This document shows, piece by piece, positions 19,254 to 30,210 of a DNA stretch of 64,000 nt. Positions within the stretch are counted from its first letter, which is position 1. The number at the start of each line of letters is the position of its first letter. This DNA comes from Phaeodactylum tricornutum CCAP 1055/1 (lineage: Eukaryota > Bacillariophyta > Bacillariophyceae > Surirellales > Neidiaceae), in assembly GCF_000150955.2 (NCBI RefSeq), contig NC_011672.1, positions 1,232,433-1,296,432 on the forward strand. Reading direction: 5' to 3'. Position numbers and translations under genes: made by a program. A model generated the notes under the pieces. It saw only the letters and a list, made by a program, of their open reading frames with translations, did no database searches and was not told where the DNA came from.

Positions 19254-20139
19254 CGGGGTAGGTTGAAAAGCCTATACAGATGCTTCTCGGAAGCCAACAT
19301 CAAGGCAATAAATACTTACAATTTGTAGTTAATTACTCATGCTCCGACCAGCTTTGATTAGTCTCTGACAGGCCCAGAGAGGAGTATAGTGAGTAGTATT
19401 CATTCGTCTATTCCGTAAGGGATCCCGTGAATCGATTCACTGTTCGAGCTATGCTCTGTATAGGGTAGAGATTGGGAAGAGAATGGTTGTCCTTCGCGCG
19501 ACCTATCATTTCCGATCGTTCGTGCTCCGGGATGGCTTGCGACCGAAGACAGACAGACGTGTTTGTGTGTCGACGTTTTCGATTCCGAATTTCGTGATCG
19601 AATCATAGCAGCGGGAAATCGGGTTCGGGACGCCAGACCAGTTTACTTAGGTAGCTTGTTCCCAAACGAAATTGAGAACGGAACCAGGAAAGCGTTGGGG
19701 CCCGGCTGTGACGTTGCCATATTCGGATTTCTCCAACGGTAAGGCCTTGCGTCGATAAAGACTTTTTCTGGCCTTCCGCCGAGGCTCTCTCTACTGTAGA
19801 GAACAGAACACCAACCGAACACCAACCGAACGCCAAACGCCAAACGCTGAATGTTGATCGCCGCCTTCTCGCTTCCAGCTATACCTGGTAGTAGCTCTCG
19901 AGCCCCACCCATTCAAGAAACAGAGAAAAAAACTCGCAAATCCGTACCATCGAAAGACGACATCAGAACGGGTGGCATCTTACACATAGCCTTCCAGCCG
20001 TAGCACTGGTTGCCATCGTGGGGAGCGTTGGGGAGATAGAAACAGCCCCCAATCGACCAGACGGTCCACGCGTCGGAGTTGCCGATTTTTGGATTGGCCT
20101 TGTTGCGTCCGGCTTGTACGAATCTTGGGAGGCATTGCC
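19254..20139. other. Intergenic region between two kinase genes
   Basis: The region holds a short imperfect tandem repeat at about 19807-19847 (units like CACCAACCGAA, then CGCCAAA). Open frames on both strands have no recognisable content. It contains the promoter of the CaMK-like gene. Confidence 0.5.
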
Positions 20140-21594
20140 ATGGGCAGTACCAATAGCCGTCCTACGCAGACGCAAGGGAGTGACAGGGAGGAGGAAAGCA
20201 GCGTGTGCAACACACCCTGCTTCTTCTTCGGTAACGTACCAAACGGGCTGCGCAAGGTCGTGGGTCGACACGATCCGATCGGAACACCACTGCCCGAAAC
20301 TCCAATCTATCAAAGGAAACGCAGGCAACAAGTCCATCAGGCATTGCAAGAAGATCGAGGGAAAGAAATCTTTTCGTCAAAGTATGCAGGCCTGGAAAAG
20401 GAACTCTCGGGCTTACAGTCAAGCTGTCGATCTTCCTTGCTTCCGGAAGAACCCAGCGCCGGACTCTACGAAGGGCCGGACGCCGAGCAGAAAATGCAGC
20501 AAAAATACGCGCTTCTGGAGGGGTTGGGTGTCGGATCGACGTCGACAGTACACCGCTGCGTTTCCAAACAGAACGGGCAAGAGTATGCGTGCAAGATTAT
20601 TGACTGTCAGCTTATGGAAGAACGCTTCCAGGGAATGATGGAACAGTTCCAGACCGAGATTGACGCTCTCCGCCGACTCCAACATCCTAGTATCATACGT
20701 CTGTACGATGTTTTTCTCGCCCCCGAAAAAATTTATATTGTCATGGAGCTTATGGAAGGTGGTGAGCTTTTCGATTATGTTGTTCAGAAAGGAACTCTCA
20801 CGGAAGAAGAGGCTGCAGGAATCGTTCGCAAGGTAACGAGTGCCTTAGTCTACATACACGAAAAGAATATCTGTCACCGCGACCTCAAGCCGGAAAATTT
20901 GTTGCTAAAAGAGAAACCCTGTAGTGGTCCCCAACTTGGCGACATTGATGTGAAAATTATCGATTTTGGTCTTTCCAAGGTTCGTAAATATGCTGCGTAG
21001 TTGGTCATGAAAATTTCTGTCAAGCTTTATCGGCTGATCATGACTCTTTTTTGTTGTTGTCGTGAACAGGCTATGGAAGAGCCCGTAGCTCGCACCTTTT
21101 TGGGAACACGCGGTTACTTGGCACCCGAAATGTTACAGCGACGGGATTATACTCGCGCCGTGGACACTTGGGCGCTCGGCGTAATTGTCTTCGTACTCGT
21201 GTGCGGTTGTCTACCTTTTGACGACGATTCGTCAACGGTTCCCAGTGACGATCTCGTGCGCGCCAAGTTTGTGTTGCGCTTTCCCAGATGGGCGCGACAG
21301 CTGAGCCCATCGGCGAAAGATTTGCTGAATCATCTACTGGATGTCAACCCGCGAACTCGCTACAGCGCAGAGCAAGCTCTGTGGCATCCCTGGGTACAGG
21401 GGAAGACGGCACCAAAAGAGAACCTATTGGCGTCGCCCGGGAGAATCCGGGCTAGCCCGGCTCTGGCCGGTGGTCGAGCACGGCGCAAAGGGGTAAATGG
21501 AGCGTATCAGCCTCCTGCCCGCAAGTACGCCGCTGCACCCGACCGAACGCCGCCAACTTCACTGGGTCCATCCATACGCAAAACAAGTATATGA
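20140..21594 (+). CDS. CaMK-group protein kinase with predicted N-myristoylation
   Basis: Two exons (20140-20979 and 21070-21594, 90-bp intron) give 454 residues. The N-terminus MGSTNSRP is a good N-myristoylation signal, which suggests membrane attachment. The kinase domain from about residue 122 has GVGSTSTVH, YACKIID, a hinge VMELMEGGELFDYV, HRDLKPENLL, DFGLSK and, after the intron, TFLGTRGYLAPEML, then DTWALGVIVFVLVCG. These are CaMK/CDPK-type features and all catalytic residues are present. The tail after the kinase has about 60 basic, Pro-rich residues and no EF hands, so it is not a CDPK. It could be a CaMK1-like or Chk/PKD-like kinase. The intron splits the activation segment just after DFGLSK. 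The ATG at 20140 was chosen for the glycine-2 context. Confidence 0.88.
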
Positions 21595-21779
21595 CCGAAG
21601 AGCTTCACCGAAAGAATGTAGTTAACCCGGAGCAAACGGTCTCCGCTTGAGTTTATATTATCAATCGGTTATCTACGAGAGAGATTTTTCAAAAAACTAA
21701 TGTCAAAATTATGTAAAGGAAGCTGCTACTGAACTCACTTTATGATGTAGAGCCCCCGACAATCGGCACCTTCATGTCA

Positions 21780-22933
21780 CTACCTTGTCGTGGACGCGAA
21801 CGGGTTGCTTTGACTCCGGACAAATGCCGCAGCCAACGCCAGAGCGGAATTATTGGGATGCGCAATCGCGCCGCTTCCATCTAGACCAAGGCCAGCAAGA
21901 CGACCGTCAAAACACTGAGAGGCCATGATGATATCTTGCTGAAGTCGCTCTCGCTGCAATTTCATGATAAGTAACTCAGCCGGTAATAGTGACGCCGGGG
22001 AAGGCTGAAACGATTGTGGCGAATGCGGATACGTCGCAAGGAGTTGCTGATGTAACGAAATTCGACCGTTCGGATCCGGTAGAGCGGAATTGAACCGATT
22101 CAAAATATTTGGCATCTGGGATGACAAAGTGGATACGGAGTTTGTCTTCGCTTGCCTTCCCGAAATGGGTTCTAGGGGGAGATATATGGTCCTGTAAAAG
22201 TTCGGTTCCGTTTCCGGTGAACTTGGTTTGCGAGCCCCTGTTCCTTTGATCTTGATTCGTTGGATGCGATGCGCTAAAAAGCGCTTACCTCGAAGAAAAA
22301 GTTCATGGTAGTATCCGCCTTTGTCACGCCCTGCGAAGGAGATTGGGATTGGTGATGCAAAAGTGAGTTCTTCATCCAAAGGACAACTGAGGCTGCTAGG
22401 AAAATGGAAACCGCTCTTACCCGCTGTTAATCGCTTGAAACCGTAAAGGTTCAGTTGTCGCTGAAAAGAAGGGAATTTACTTTGCCTGAACCAGCTGTCA
22501 GAAACAAGACGAAGACGTGTGAGATGCTCAATATTCCGACGCGATACTTTCGTTAAAAATAATTCCCTTTCAGTGTCCACTTTGCTAGCGTTGATACATT
22601 CGTCACTTACAAAGGTAGAATATGCTCCACAAACTCCTTTTGCTTGTGTACAACAAAGCACCGTCCGTGAGGTTGCCACGAAACAATGTGATCGAGCCCG
22701 TCTCGTTGAAGTTCCAAGAGCATGTAATGAAGCTTTATTGGGAAGTTCTCCTCGGCCCGGCAGCCTTTCGATGCCGTGTCAGCGGTGATGGTATCAGACA
22801 TGTGCCTGCTGGCCTCAAACTTAGTCTCGACTTCTTGCGAATAGTCCCGGTATGTATGGACCACCTTTCCGGTCTGCATGTTTCCCTGCATGGGAAAGTC
22901 CCGAGTCTCAGTTGCGTTTCCCTCGATTACCAT
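21780..22933 (-). CDS. HSF: Heat-shock transcription factor
   Basis: Three exons (22933-22611, 22494-22421, 22330-21780) give 315 residues; introns are 116 and 90 bp. The DNA-binding domain spans all three: FPIKLHYMLLELQ, then VSWQPHGRCFVVH, EFVEHILP, the recognition helix in FWFRQSKFPSFQRQLNLYGF and the closing GGYYHELFLRGKRFL. HSFs bind inverted nGAAn repeats as trimers. A basic segment RIQRIKIKGTGARK follows, then a Ser/Pro/Gln-rich region and a short helical part (LLIMKLQRERLQQDI). The classical long HR-A/B trimerisation coiled coil is not obvious, as in many small diatom HSFs. Intron 2 is a multiple of three with no stop, so retention would add 30 residues inside the wing. Diatoms have many HSF paralogues; this copy's target genes are unknown. 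Confidence 0.93.
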
Positions 22934-25900
22934 TTTCGGTGAAGTCCGCCAGGTGAGACTTCTGGTCTACTTCGTTTTTTTTGTAATTAGAGTGGCGTGC
23001 GAGTTCCTTTTCCATGTATTAGCGATACCTCTCGGACAGGCGTTTTGAGAATTGGAGTAGTCAAGTGTCTCGAATCTGGATTGGCTACGATGCGAATTGT
23101 ACGCATGCTGCACGTGCATTGAAGTACCAGAAGTTCCGGAATATCCCGTAGTTCCCTTAACTTCACGGAATTTGGTCGATAGTGGCGACCTCGCCCATCT
23201 TTATGGTCTTGTTTCCGTTCCACGAGGATGCTTTATATAAGAAAACGGATCGCCGCAACTAGAATTCCACTAAATAAATACGACAGATATGTCGTTTCTA
23301 CTGACGTGTTTCGGAAATTTCTCTGTGGATTGCATCTGCTTGAAGCATATGGACACCTAGATTTGCGTTCCGAGAATGACTCCATCCAGAGGCTTCAAGG
23401 TTCCTTGTAGATCCAATGGTCAACGGTATCAAGATTGAATCGAACTTAAGGACTTTCCATTAAATATTCTAAATAATAATTTGTCGATGTTATCGTTGAA
23501 GATTCGATTTACCTTTAAATCTCTGTCATGAATAGGAATATTTCTAGCTTTAGATCTTTTAATATCCATGTGGTGCTCTGTTCATTGGCACTACGATATT
23601 CGGACTATGATTCCATTCATCGTTGTCCTGTCGCTTGACCGACGATTCCGCTGCGGCGGAAACCATCTAATGCATGGCCATGGCGAAGTCTAACAAAGCA
23701 CACAAGAGGACTAGTAGTACAGCTTGCAAAGTGCTTTAGAATAAAATAAAGTGAGCACATCATCCGATGTGCACAAGACTAGACTAAAGTGATGACCCTA
23801 GCATCTCATCCTGAGATGTCCTCTAAGGTCATTTGTCCCACCATACTTCCCAAAATCCGGGTCAGTATGGCTCTATCAAATCACAGATCATAGAAGCATA
23901 CCTCACTTGAACCCAAGATTAGACATAATTAATCCTCTCTTGCCTTCAGATCTTTCCGACCAACACCGCAATATCAAGAAATCTTGATATGACAGGATTG
24001 CGTTCGTGAAACGAAGGGGGTCATCTTGCTTCGAAAGATCCTTATCGTCATGCCAGATGCCGATATTTACATTAAAATCTAAAATTGAAACGGAGGCGCC
24101 AAATGAACTTGTCGAGACCCAATTGAACAAATGATACCGATTGTGGACACATAGCATCTGTAGCGACACGTAAGCTTCGCTACGGCTATCGCTCTAGAGT
24201 AGGCTTCTTTATGCTTTGGCGAGCAAACAAGAATATTGACAATCCAAAGATTGGTCTCTTGACACTTTATTCCCTTCTTGATTTCAATTTGACTGTGAAT
24301 ATGGCCTCAATGGTGGACTTTCAGCCTTGTTTATATTGGTGTAGGTCTTTTGCCCCTTTTCCACCTTTCGTAAAAAGCAAATAACCATGGCAGCTATTTC
24401 CCCACAAATTTGTATACTCCTTTGCTCTGTGCTCTACAGGACCATGCAGCCCAATCCCTATATATGCTTGCTACTGGCCAAGACCAGCAATTGATAACCA
24501 AATACAACTGCTACAAAGCCACAACTATGCTGCACCATGACCATGATGGCGCATTGAAAATTGATGTATTATTCTCTGACACTTGTTGCATGCTCCGCCA
24601 AAAGTACCACGATCATGCAAAAATGTGAACAGGTCCCGTAAACAGAATATCGCATACTTATTTATTCTTGACAATGCACATGCTGCGTCTCAACCGAAGA
24701 CGTGGGAAGGCATTGCTCTCCATCTCATACTACGCCGTCCTACATGGTACTTCAAACGCCACCTCACCTTTATTCTCGTTGCTCCAACGAGTACGCTCGA
24801 GTCCCGGTTGTACTACTCATGGTGTGTGCGAAAAATATTATCAAAGTCTGTGCCGACATTTGATACCAAGCGTTCGCATTTTTGGAATCGAAAGAGCTTG
24901 ATTTGGTGCTCAAAGACAAGCGGATGTAGGAAATGCGCTTGCTGATTGCGTCTTGAAAGTTGATGGAGAAGAGAGCTTTCGTGCCAACATGGAGCACAAT
25001 TGAGCTTTGCATCCTTACGTCCGTCCTGTAATTCCTCAACGAGGAGGATCACATATCTTTGTCATGGTACACTACCTTGCGACGTGTCCCTCAGATGTAT
25101 GCCACTTAGTATGGAAAAGGCAAGTGTGAGCCAATCCGATGGGTGTGGCGTTTACGTGTCACGTGTGGAGTTTGTGTCGGCCTTATTGCGCAAATTCACC
25201 GTATTCGCGTTACATATGGAAGTCATTTGTATCCTGGAGTCATGAATACAGGATACATACAAATGGCAGTTAGGAAAAGACACAAAACCAGTCTCACAAA
25301 TCACACGACAAGTAAGGAGCAAGATTCATTACTCACCATGGGATTCTGTATGGGATTTATATTTACAGGTTTTATGCACATGTGGGAAGATTCAAGATTA
25401 GCTATGTTTTTGGTAAGACTGTTCACTGGATTGAACAGACTTTGCAAGATTGACTAGTTTATAGAATGTAATCTTCTTCTCATTGTTTTAGAAATTCTTT
25501 GATCCAAATATTGCGTAATAGCATAGGTCCTCGTATCTGCTGTCTAACCCGTGGGGAGCGTCGTCAGCAAGCGACTTTAAAAGTCCCTAGGTTCGCTTAG
25601 GTGTATTGCAGGTCGTTCGTCATAACGCCCAACCTGTGTTTACCACGCACTGTCAAACAGCGTTACTATCCTACGTACGTACATTGGTTGTACTACGTTA
25701 GAATCTTGCCGCTATATTGTGTAGCTCATCGCGACGAGGACCACATTAATCATGAAGAGGGAAAGAGTTACATACTGGAATTCGAGTAAAACCAGAATGG
25801 CCGGTAAAAAGCTTAGCAAATCCACTAATCGCCAATGGGATATCGATCGCGAACGAGTTGTGGGGAGCGCTATTGCATTAGAGACTACAGCGAGGATGCT

Positions 25901-26178
25901 TTATGCAGCGGGGAATTATGCGCTTTTGCTCAAAATTAAGTAAGTACGTCGCTCAAAGTCTGCGCTATACCAGGCTTTTCATGGCTCACAGTTAGTCGGA
26001 ACCGGCCCGAGGTGTGACGGCGTTCAAATTTTCACTCCCATCGCGATACGAATCATAAATTGAACGCTGTTCCTCATCAGGATGTGTTTGTCACGAGATT
26101 CCTGCGGATCAAGACAATGGTATTTTTACAGTCATGCCTTAACTTATAGCAAGCGGAACGAACCAATTATTGGGTTCA
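22934..26178. other. Gene-poor region of 3.2 kb with short hairpins
   Basis: No open frame here has recognisable content or a convincing start. Two perfect short hairpins with TCC-containing loops lie at 23755-23772 and 23792-23832. A GACTGTGA motif at 24291-24298 stands 2 bp before an ATG that opens only 27 codons. Short degenerate frames between 24400 and 25450 could be decayed transposon or gene remains, but I cannot name a family. Confidence 0.5.
23755..23832. repeat. Pair of adjacent short inverted repeats
   Basis: Hairpin 1 has arms GCACATC/GATGTGC with loop ATCC. Hairpin 2 has inner arms CATCTCA/TGAGATG with loop TCC and outer arms ATGACC/GGTCAT. No coding frame overlaps them convincingly. 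Confidence 0.7.
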
Positions 26179-27273
26179 CTAAAGAACTAGATTTCGTTTT
26201 CCAACGAAGTATGATCCATTTTTGCCGTTCTTTTTATCACAGGCTTTCGCCTTTTGAACGCTTTCTCTAGGTGGAATAAATACAAGCGTTTGTAGGTCCA
26301 AGTCAGTGCCTCCTGGTTCGACCATGGCAGCAAGCACAGCAAAGAGCTCTGTAACCGCAGTCTTGGGCAAATCTTGACCAGGATTCTGTTTTCGAAATGC
26401 CCTTTCCAGCTCCGATTGACGAAAGTAAAGGGGGCTCTGTTTCCCATCGTTTTCATTTGTTGAAAAGTCGGGATAGTAAAAAAGAGGCACCTTTCCTTCG
26501 GCTAGATCGGTTTTTCCGTTGATAGCCAAAGCGTCTTCGACATCAGCATCGGCTGGGGCTATTTGAAAGTAATTGCCTCCCGCCCTTCGAGCACCGTACA
26601 TTGATTTGGTGACAAGAGTCACGGCAAAGTCCATAGGTACAGATGATATTCGAGCTTTTACCCAGGGATTGGTGAGCTCTGCGACTGCCGCTTGGTCTTG
26701 CGACGGATCGTTCTTCGCGTCTGCAATCGACTTGTCGACGGACGTCCGTGCGAGTATCAAGAGCCGCTGCGCTTCGTCAAAAGTAGTAAAGAAATAACCA
26801 GTAACCTTGGCATCTTCACCAACCACCATGAATGGAACTCCTTCCTTGTCGACGATGCAAAAGGTTGGGACAACCCGTAGGAGATCAACTATTGTTTGTG
26901 CCGACACCAACCCGGGTTGTTGCTCTCCAACGACCTCCACTATTTTCATTTGCTCCGACCCCCGCTTTGCATCTGCTGCATCAGTGCGACTAGGGACCGT
27001 CAGTAATCCCGAAACGGCTACAGTTGACGACAGAAATATCCGACGGGATGCATCTGCAGCTCCCGATTGCGGCACTCCTTGTCCAGGTGTAGCCGATGCG
27101 ACGATCGGATTCGAAGTCGAAAACGGGCATTTCACAGTCAGACAGCGTGGCAACCAGGCGCGCACGCTGCTCGTTGAAAACCCTTGAGCTGCCACTAGCA
27201 GTAGCAGTCCAGTTATAAGCTTTTCAGAAAGGCCAGAGAGCTGCCGGTATGGAAGAGGGGAGCTAGTCTTCAT
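26179..27273 (-). CDS. TIC22: Tic22-family plastid import protein
   Basis: Tic22 is a soluble intermembrane-space chaperone of the plastid import machinery; cyanobacterial homologues act in the periplasm and thylakoid lumen. The 364-residue product carries the family markers late in the protein: VPLFYYPDF, PLYFRQSELERAF, then VTELFAVLAAMVEPGGTDLDL and LVFIPPRES. The N-terminus is bipartite: a hydrophobic signal (LITGLLLLVAAQG) followed by Phe, as in ASAFAP presequences. A second signal-like block around residues 75-100 has a twin arginine, a hydrophobic run (IFLSSTVAVSGLL) and an Ala-Asp-Ala end. That is more than a four-membrane plastid protein needs. The gene has no intron. The family call is firm; the final compartment is not. 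Confidence 0.93.
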   Translation of the reverse strand: MKTSSPLPYRQLSGLSEKLITGLLLLVAAQGFSTSSVRAWLPRCLTVKCPFSTSNPIVASATPGQGVPQSGAADASRRIFLSSTVAVSGLLTVPSRTDAADAKRGSEQMKIVEVVGEQQPGLVSAQTIVDLLRVVPTFCIVDKEGVPFMVVGEDAKVTGYFFTTFDEAQRLLILARTSVDKSIADAKNDPSQDQAAVAELTNPWVKARISSVPMDFAVTLVTKSMYGARRAGGNYFQIAPADADVEDALAINGKTDLAEGKVPLFYYPDFSTNENDGKQSPLYFRQSELERAFRKQNPGQDLPKTAVTELFAVLAAMVEPGGTDLDLQTLVFIPPRESVQKAKACDKKNGKNGSYFVGKRNLVL

Positions 27274-27347
27274 TGTCGTTATACGGAGTCGTTAATAGTG
27301 TGATATACCGATTTTCGAAAAGGACCGAGACTGACTTCGGAATACTT

Positions 27348-27355
27348 GACTGTGA
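27348..27355 (+). promoter_or_regulatory. GACTGTGA motif upstream of Tic22
   Basis: The motif lies 75 bp before the Tic22 ATG, in the 263-bp gap to the neighbouring gene. It is one of several similar copies near gene starts in this window. Confidence 0.4.
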
Positions 27356-27536
27356 AGGTCAATGTCAACTAGAACAAACCCGGTTATACGTTTGAATTCC
27401 GAAAAACATAACCACAGCCAGTTCACGAAAGACCCAAAACACGAGCCTCTCTCTAAGGCTAGCTAGTAGATAGAAGGAACAACTCATACGCAACCCATAC
27501 AGGTTTGCAATGTACAAACTTTGCCAACAATTCTCT

Positions 27537-29651
27537 CTATGCGTCGTTGGATTGCGACTTGATCCACTTATCGTACTTGCCCTGTTGTGCCTTGAACAGT
27601 TTTTGCACCTTCTTTCCTTGATTCTTGTTCACAGGCTCTCCGGTCGCGTCGTGGGTGGGAATCCCATCCTCGTCAAATTGGGAGTACATGAGCGTGACAT
27701 TGTCTTCCAGCGTCAATTGCCGCATGTACTCGACCGGGGGTAGCCGATTGAGGGCTTCCTTTTGCGCATCTTCGGAAGCTTTGAGCGCCTTTTCTTCCGC
27801 GCGTCGCGTCGCCTCCGCTTCTTTTTGTTCCATTTCTCGCAAGAGTTCCGCCGGATCAGCCAGTTTCCAAACCGACCCATCGGCCTTGTCTTCGAGACGA
27901 ATCCCGAGGTTGGGTAGGTGCAGATCGCGAAAGGCGTCGCAGAGGTCGAGTACTCCTCCAACGTCTTGTGAACGCGCCTTGTCTCGGACCGCCGCCCGAA
28001 AGTTCATGAGAGCGTCCAGGACAGGGCCGAGCGTTTCCTCTCGACTTGCGCCACCGGATTCCGTGGCAAATCCCACATCCTCGCTGCCCACGAGTCCAAA
28101 CGTTCGAAAAATGTCCGTCACATAGGAGGCCACGTTACGGACGACCAAATTAACGACGGTATCGCCCTCCACGTATATGTTGGTTGCCCGCACGAGATCG
28201 ACGAGGACCGACATGGCGGTTGGTGTATCAAAGTCGTCCCGCAGAGCGTCGTGGACTTTGGTTTTCGCCGCGGCTAGTGTCTGTTGGAGCCGAATGGTGG
28301 TGGCATCCCATTTTTGCGAATCATCCATGCGGTGTTGCCGCAAACACGCTTTGACGTTGTGGAAGAATTCGACGAAACGTTTTTCCGTTTCCATGGCGTG
28401 GGTCATGGTGTTGTCGCCGTAATCCATCTGCGCGTTGTATTTGTGGAGAAGAAAAAGCATGCGTATTTGCCGTGCCGAGTTAATTTCGAGCGCTTGTTGG
28501 ATGGTGATAAAGTTCTTGAGTGATTTGGACATTTTGAGTCCTTTAATGTGCAAGTGCCCGGCGTGTACAAAGTAGTTGACCCACTGTGTTTCGCCGCATT
28601 CGGCCTCGGCCTGTGCCATTTCGTTGTCGTGGTGTGGAAATTTGAGATCGACGCCGCCGGAATGCAGGTCCATGCGTCGGTGTTGGAGGAGTCTATCCAG
28701 GACGTCACTGGCCATGACGGAGCATTCAATGTGCCATCCGGGTCGTCCGGGTCCCCATGGTGAATCCCAGGAGGGTTCCCCGGGTTTGGTCTTTTTCCAG
28801 AGTGCAAAATCGCGGGGACTCTGTTTGTCCGTGACAAAGTCTTGCGTGAGTTTACCTTCGCCTTCGGCCAATAGTTCGGCGTTGCCGACTTGCTCGGGGG
28901 CGAGTTTACAGTAGTGCATGTGGGGGGTGTCGGAGAATGTCTGTACGTCAAAATAGACGCTGCCGTTTGATTCGTAGGCGAATCCGCGTTGTATAATGTT
29001 GGCAATGTATGCGGTGACTTCGTCCATGTATTCGGTGACGCGGGTGAGTGTGGTGGGCGGTGCGACACCTAGATCGGCCATGTCCTGATGGAATTCGGCT
29101 TCGTAGCGACGCGCCAGTTGGAGGTGACCCACGTGCTGTTCGGCCGCCCGCTCAATGATCTTGTCATCAATGTCGGTCACGTTCATGACGAGAGTAACGT
29201 GGTAGCCAAAGTGCCGTTCGAGAATGCGTCGGATAATGTCGAAACCGAGATAGGTCCGGGCGTGTCCCATGTGCGAAGGAGCGTATACGGTGGGTCCGCA
29301 CCTTTTTGCGTGTGTGTGTGTGAATGTTTTGGTAGTGTGAGTGACATAGGTATGGCGTTGACTGTGAGTACGATTTGTGTGTGTGTGTGTGTGTTCCCTT
29401 GGCAGCAACAACAACGTCCTCAATAAAACAATAATAATAATAATAATGACACCGAGGCATTGCATTACGTACATGTACCATACCATGCGGGAGGATCCGT
29501 CCATGGTGAGAAAGTGTTCCTTTTGTCGGGTCAAGGAGTTGGTAATCCAGAGTCGCGGATCGTGCGTGACTTCCGCAGGCGTGGGTTTTTCCCACGGCGG
29601 TTGGGGACATCCACTGGTCCCCGTCGCCGGTAACGACTCGTCGGCACTCAT
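27537..29651 (-). CDS. CysRS: Cysteinyl-tRNA synthetase
   Basis: The enzyme charges tRNA-Cys. Two exons (29651-29473 and 29301-27537) give 647 residues. Exon 1 ends in VWYM and exon 2 continues with CGPTVYAPSHMGHART, so the splice restores the class I HIGH motif (HMGH) and the first zinc-binding Cys. Downstream are VMNVTDIDDKII, the second zinc Cys in HIECSVMASD, the zinc His region HSGGVDLKFPHHDNE, and the KMSKS loop (LKMSKSLKNF). The C-terminus has a Glu/Ala-rich helix and a Lys-rich tail as in eukaryotic cytosolic forms. There is no clear organelle signal from the ATG at 29651. The 171-bp intron has no stop in frame and carries CA and ATT microsatellites, so unspliced mRNA would encode a hydrophobic insert. 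Confidence 0.95.
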   Translation of the reverse strand: MSADESLPATGTSGCPQPPWEKPTPAEVTHDPRLWITNSLTRQKEHFLTMDGSSRMVWYMYVMQCLGVIIIIIIVLLRTLLLLPREHTHTHTNRTHSQRHTYVTHTTKTFTHTHAKRCGPTVYAPSHMGHARTYLGFDIIRRILERHFGYHVTLVMNVTDIDDKIIERAAEQHVGHLQLARRYEAEFHQDMADLGVAPPTTLTRVTEYMDEVTAYIANIIQRGFAYESNGSVYFDVQTFSDTPHMHYCKLAPEQVGNAELLAEGEGKLTQDFVTDKQSPRDFALWKKTKPGEPSWDSPWGPGRPGWHIECSVMASDVLDRLLQHRRMDLHSGGVDLKFPHHDNEMAQAEAECGETQWVNYFVHAGHLHIKGLKMSKSLKNFITIQQALEINSARQIRMLFLLHKYNAQMDYGDNTMTHAMETEKRFVEFFHNVKACLRQHRMDDSQKWDATTIRLQQTLAAAKTKVHDALRDDFDTPTAMSVLVDLVRATNIYVEGDTVVNLVVRNVASYVTDIFRTFGLVGSEDVGFATESGGASREETLGPVLDALMNFRAAVRDKARSQDVGGVLDLCDAFRDLHLPNLGIRLEDKADGSVWKLADPAELLREMEQKEAEATRRAEEKALKASEDAQKEALNRLPPVEYMRQLTLEDNVTLMYSQFDEDGIPTHDATGEPVNKNQGKKVQKLFKAQQGKYDKWIKSQSNDA
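29302..29472 (-). repeat. Microsatellite-bearing intron of the cysteinyl-tRNA synthetase gene
   Basis: The intron starts GTACGT and ends with AAAAAG. It holds two GT/CA runs (about 29309-29323 and 29376-29394) and an ATT/AAT run (about 29429-29449). Its length is divisible by three, and the reading frame stays open across it. Confidence 0.85.
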
Positions 29652-30210
29652 CCCTCGATATCGTGAGTAATTAGTGAGTAATGAGTGAGGAGGATAGCGA
29701 GAGTATTTGTATAGCACTGATATCGATACAGTTCCAAGCAAGCAACCTTGATTTGCAACGGAAGACTACCAGTGTTGGTTGGAATGGGTGCTGTTGTTTG
29801 TTGTTTGTTGGGTTGTTGTTGTTTGTGGCGTATAAGTTTGTCTCTGAGTAGAGGAACGTACCGTATGGGTCTACTGTTAGTGATAGTGTTAGTGTACGTC
29901 TGTCTGTCTGTATGTTTGTCTGTCCTACACCGTTGTGAACCCGAAGTGTCGAAGTGATTTTTCGACTCCATTTTTGGATAGGACTAATATATATTATATG
30001 TATATATATGGCACTAACAGTAAGGTAGGATTCCAAATGCTACCTTCCCTAAACGCGATCCAATCAATCGCTCCCGAAAATGGATGGACGGATCGAACGA
30101 TCCAATCGATGAATCGATGAATCGCTGCTTCATCGTATCCACCACTACAACACAATACAACAACAAACAAACAAACCAGCACCCTTCACACGTACCAAGC
30201 ACAATCGGGA
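29652..30210. other. Divergent upstream region with simple repeats
   Basis: The stretch between the cysteinyl-tRNA synthetase and aspartate-semialdehyde dehydrogenase starts has TTG-rich (29790-29830), TGTC-rich (29897-29930), AT-rich (29985-30010) and ATCGATGA-type (30098-30122) simple repeats. No gene is visible. Confidence 0.55.

Noticed and set aside
24410-25457. Several frames suggestive of a transposase or gene remnant
   Set aside because: A short string (LFILDNAHA) recalls DDE transposases, but no further motif supports it and no frame is long enough.
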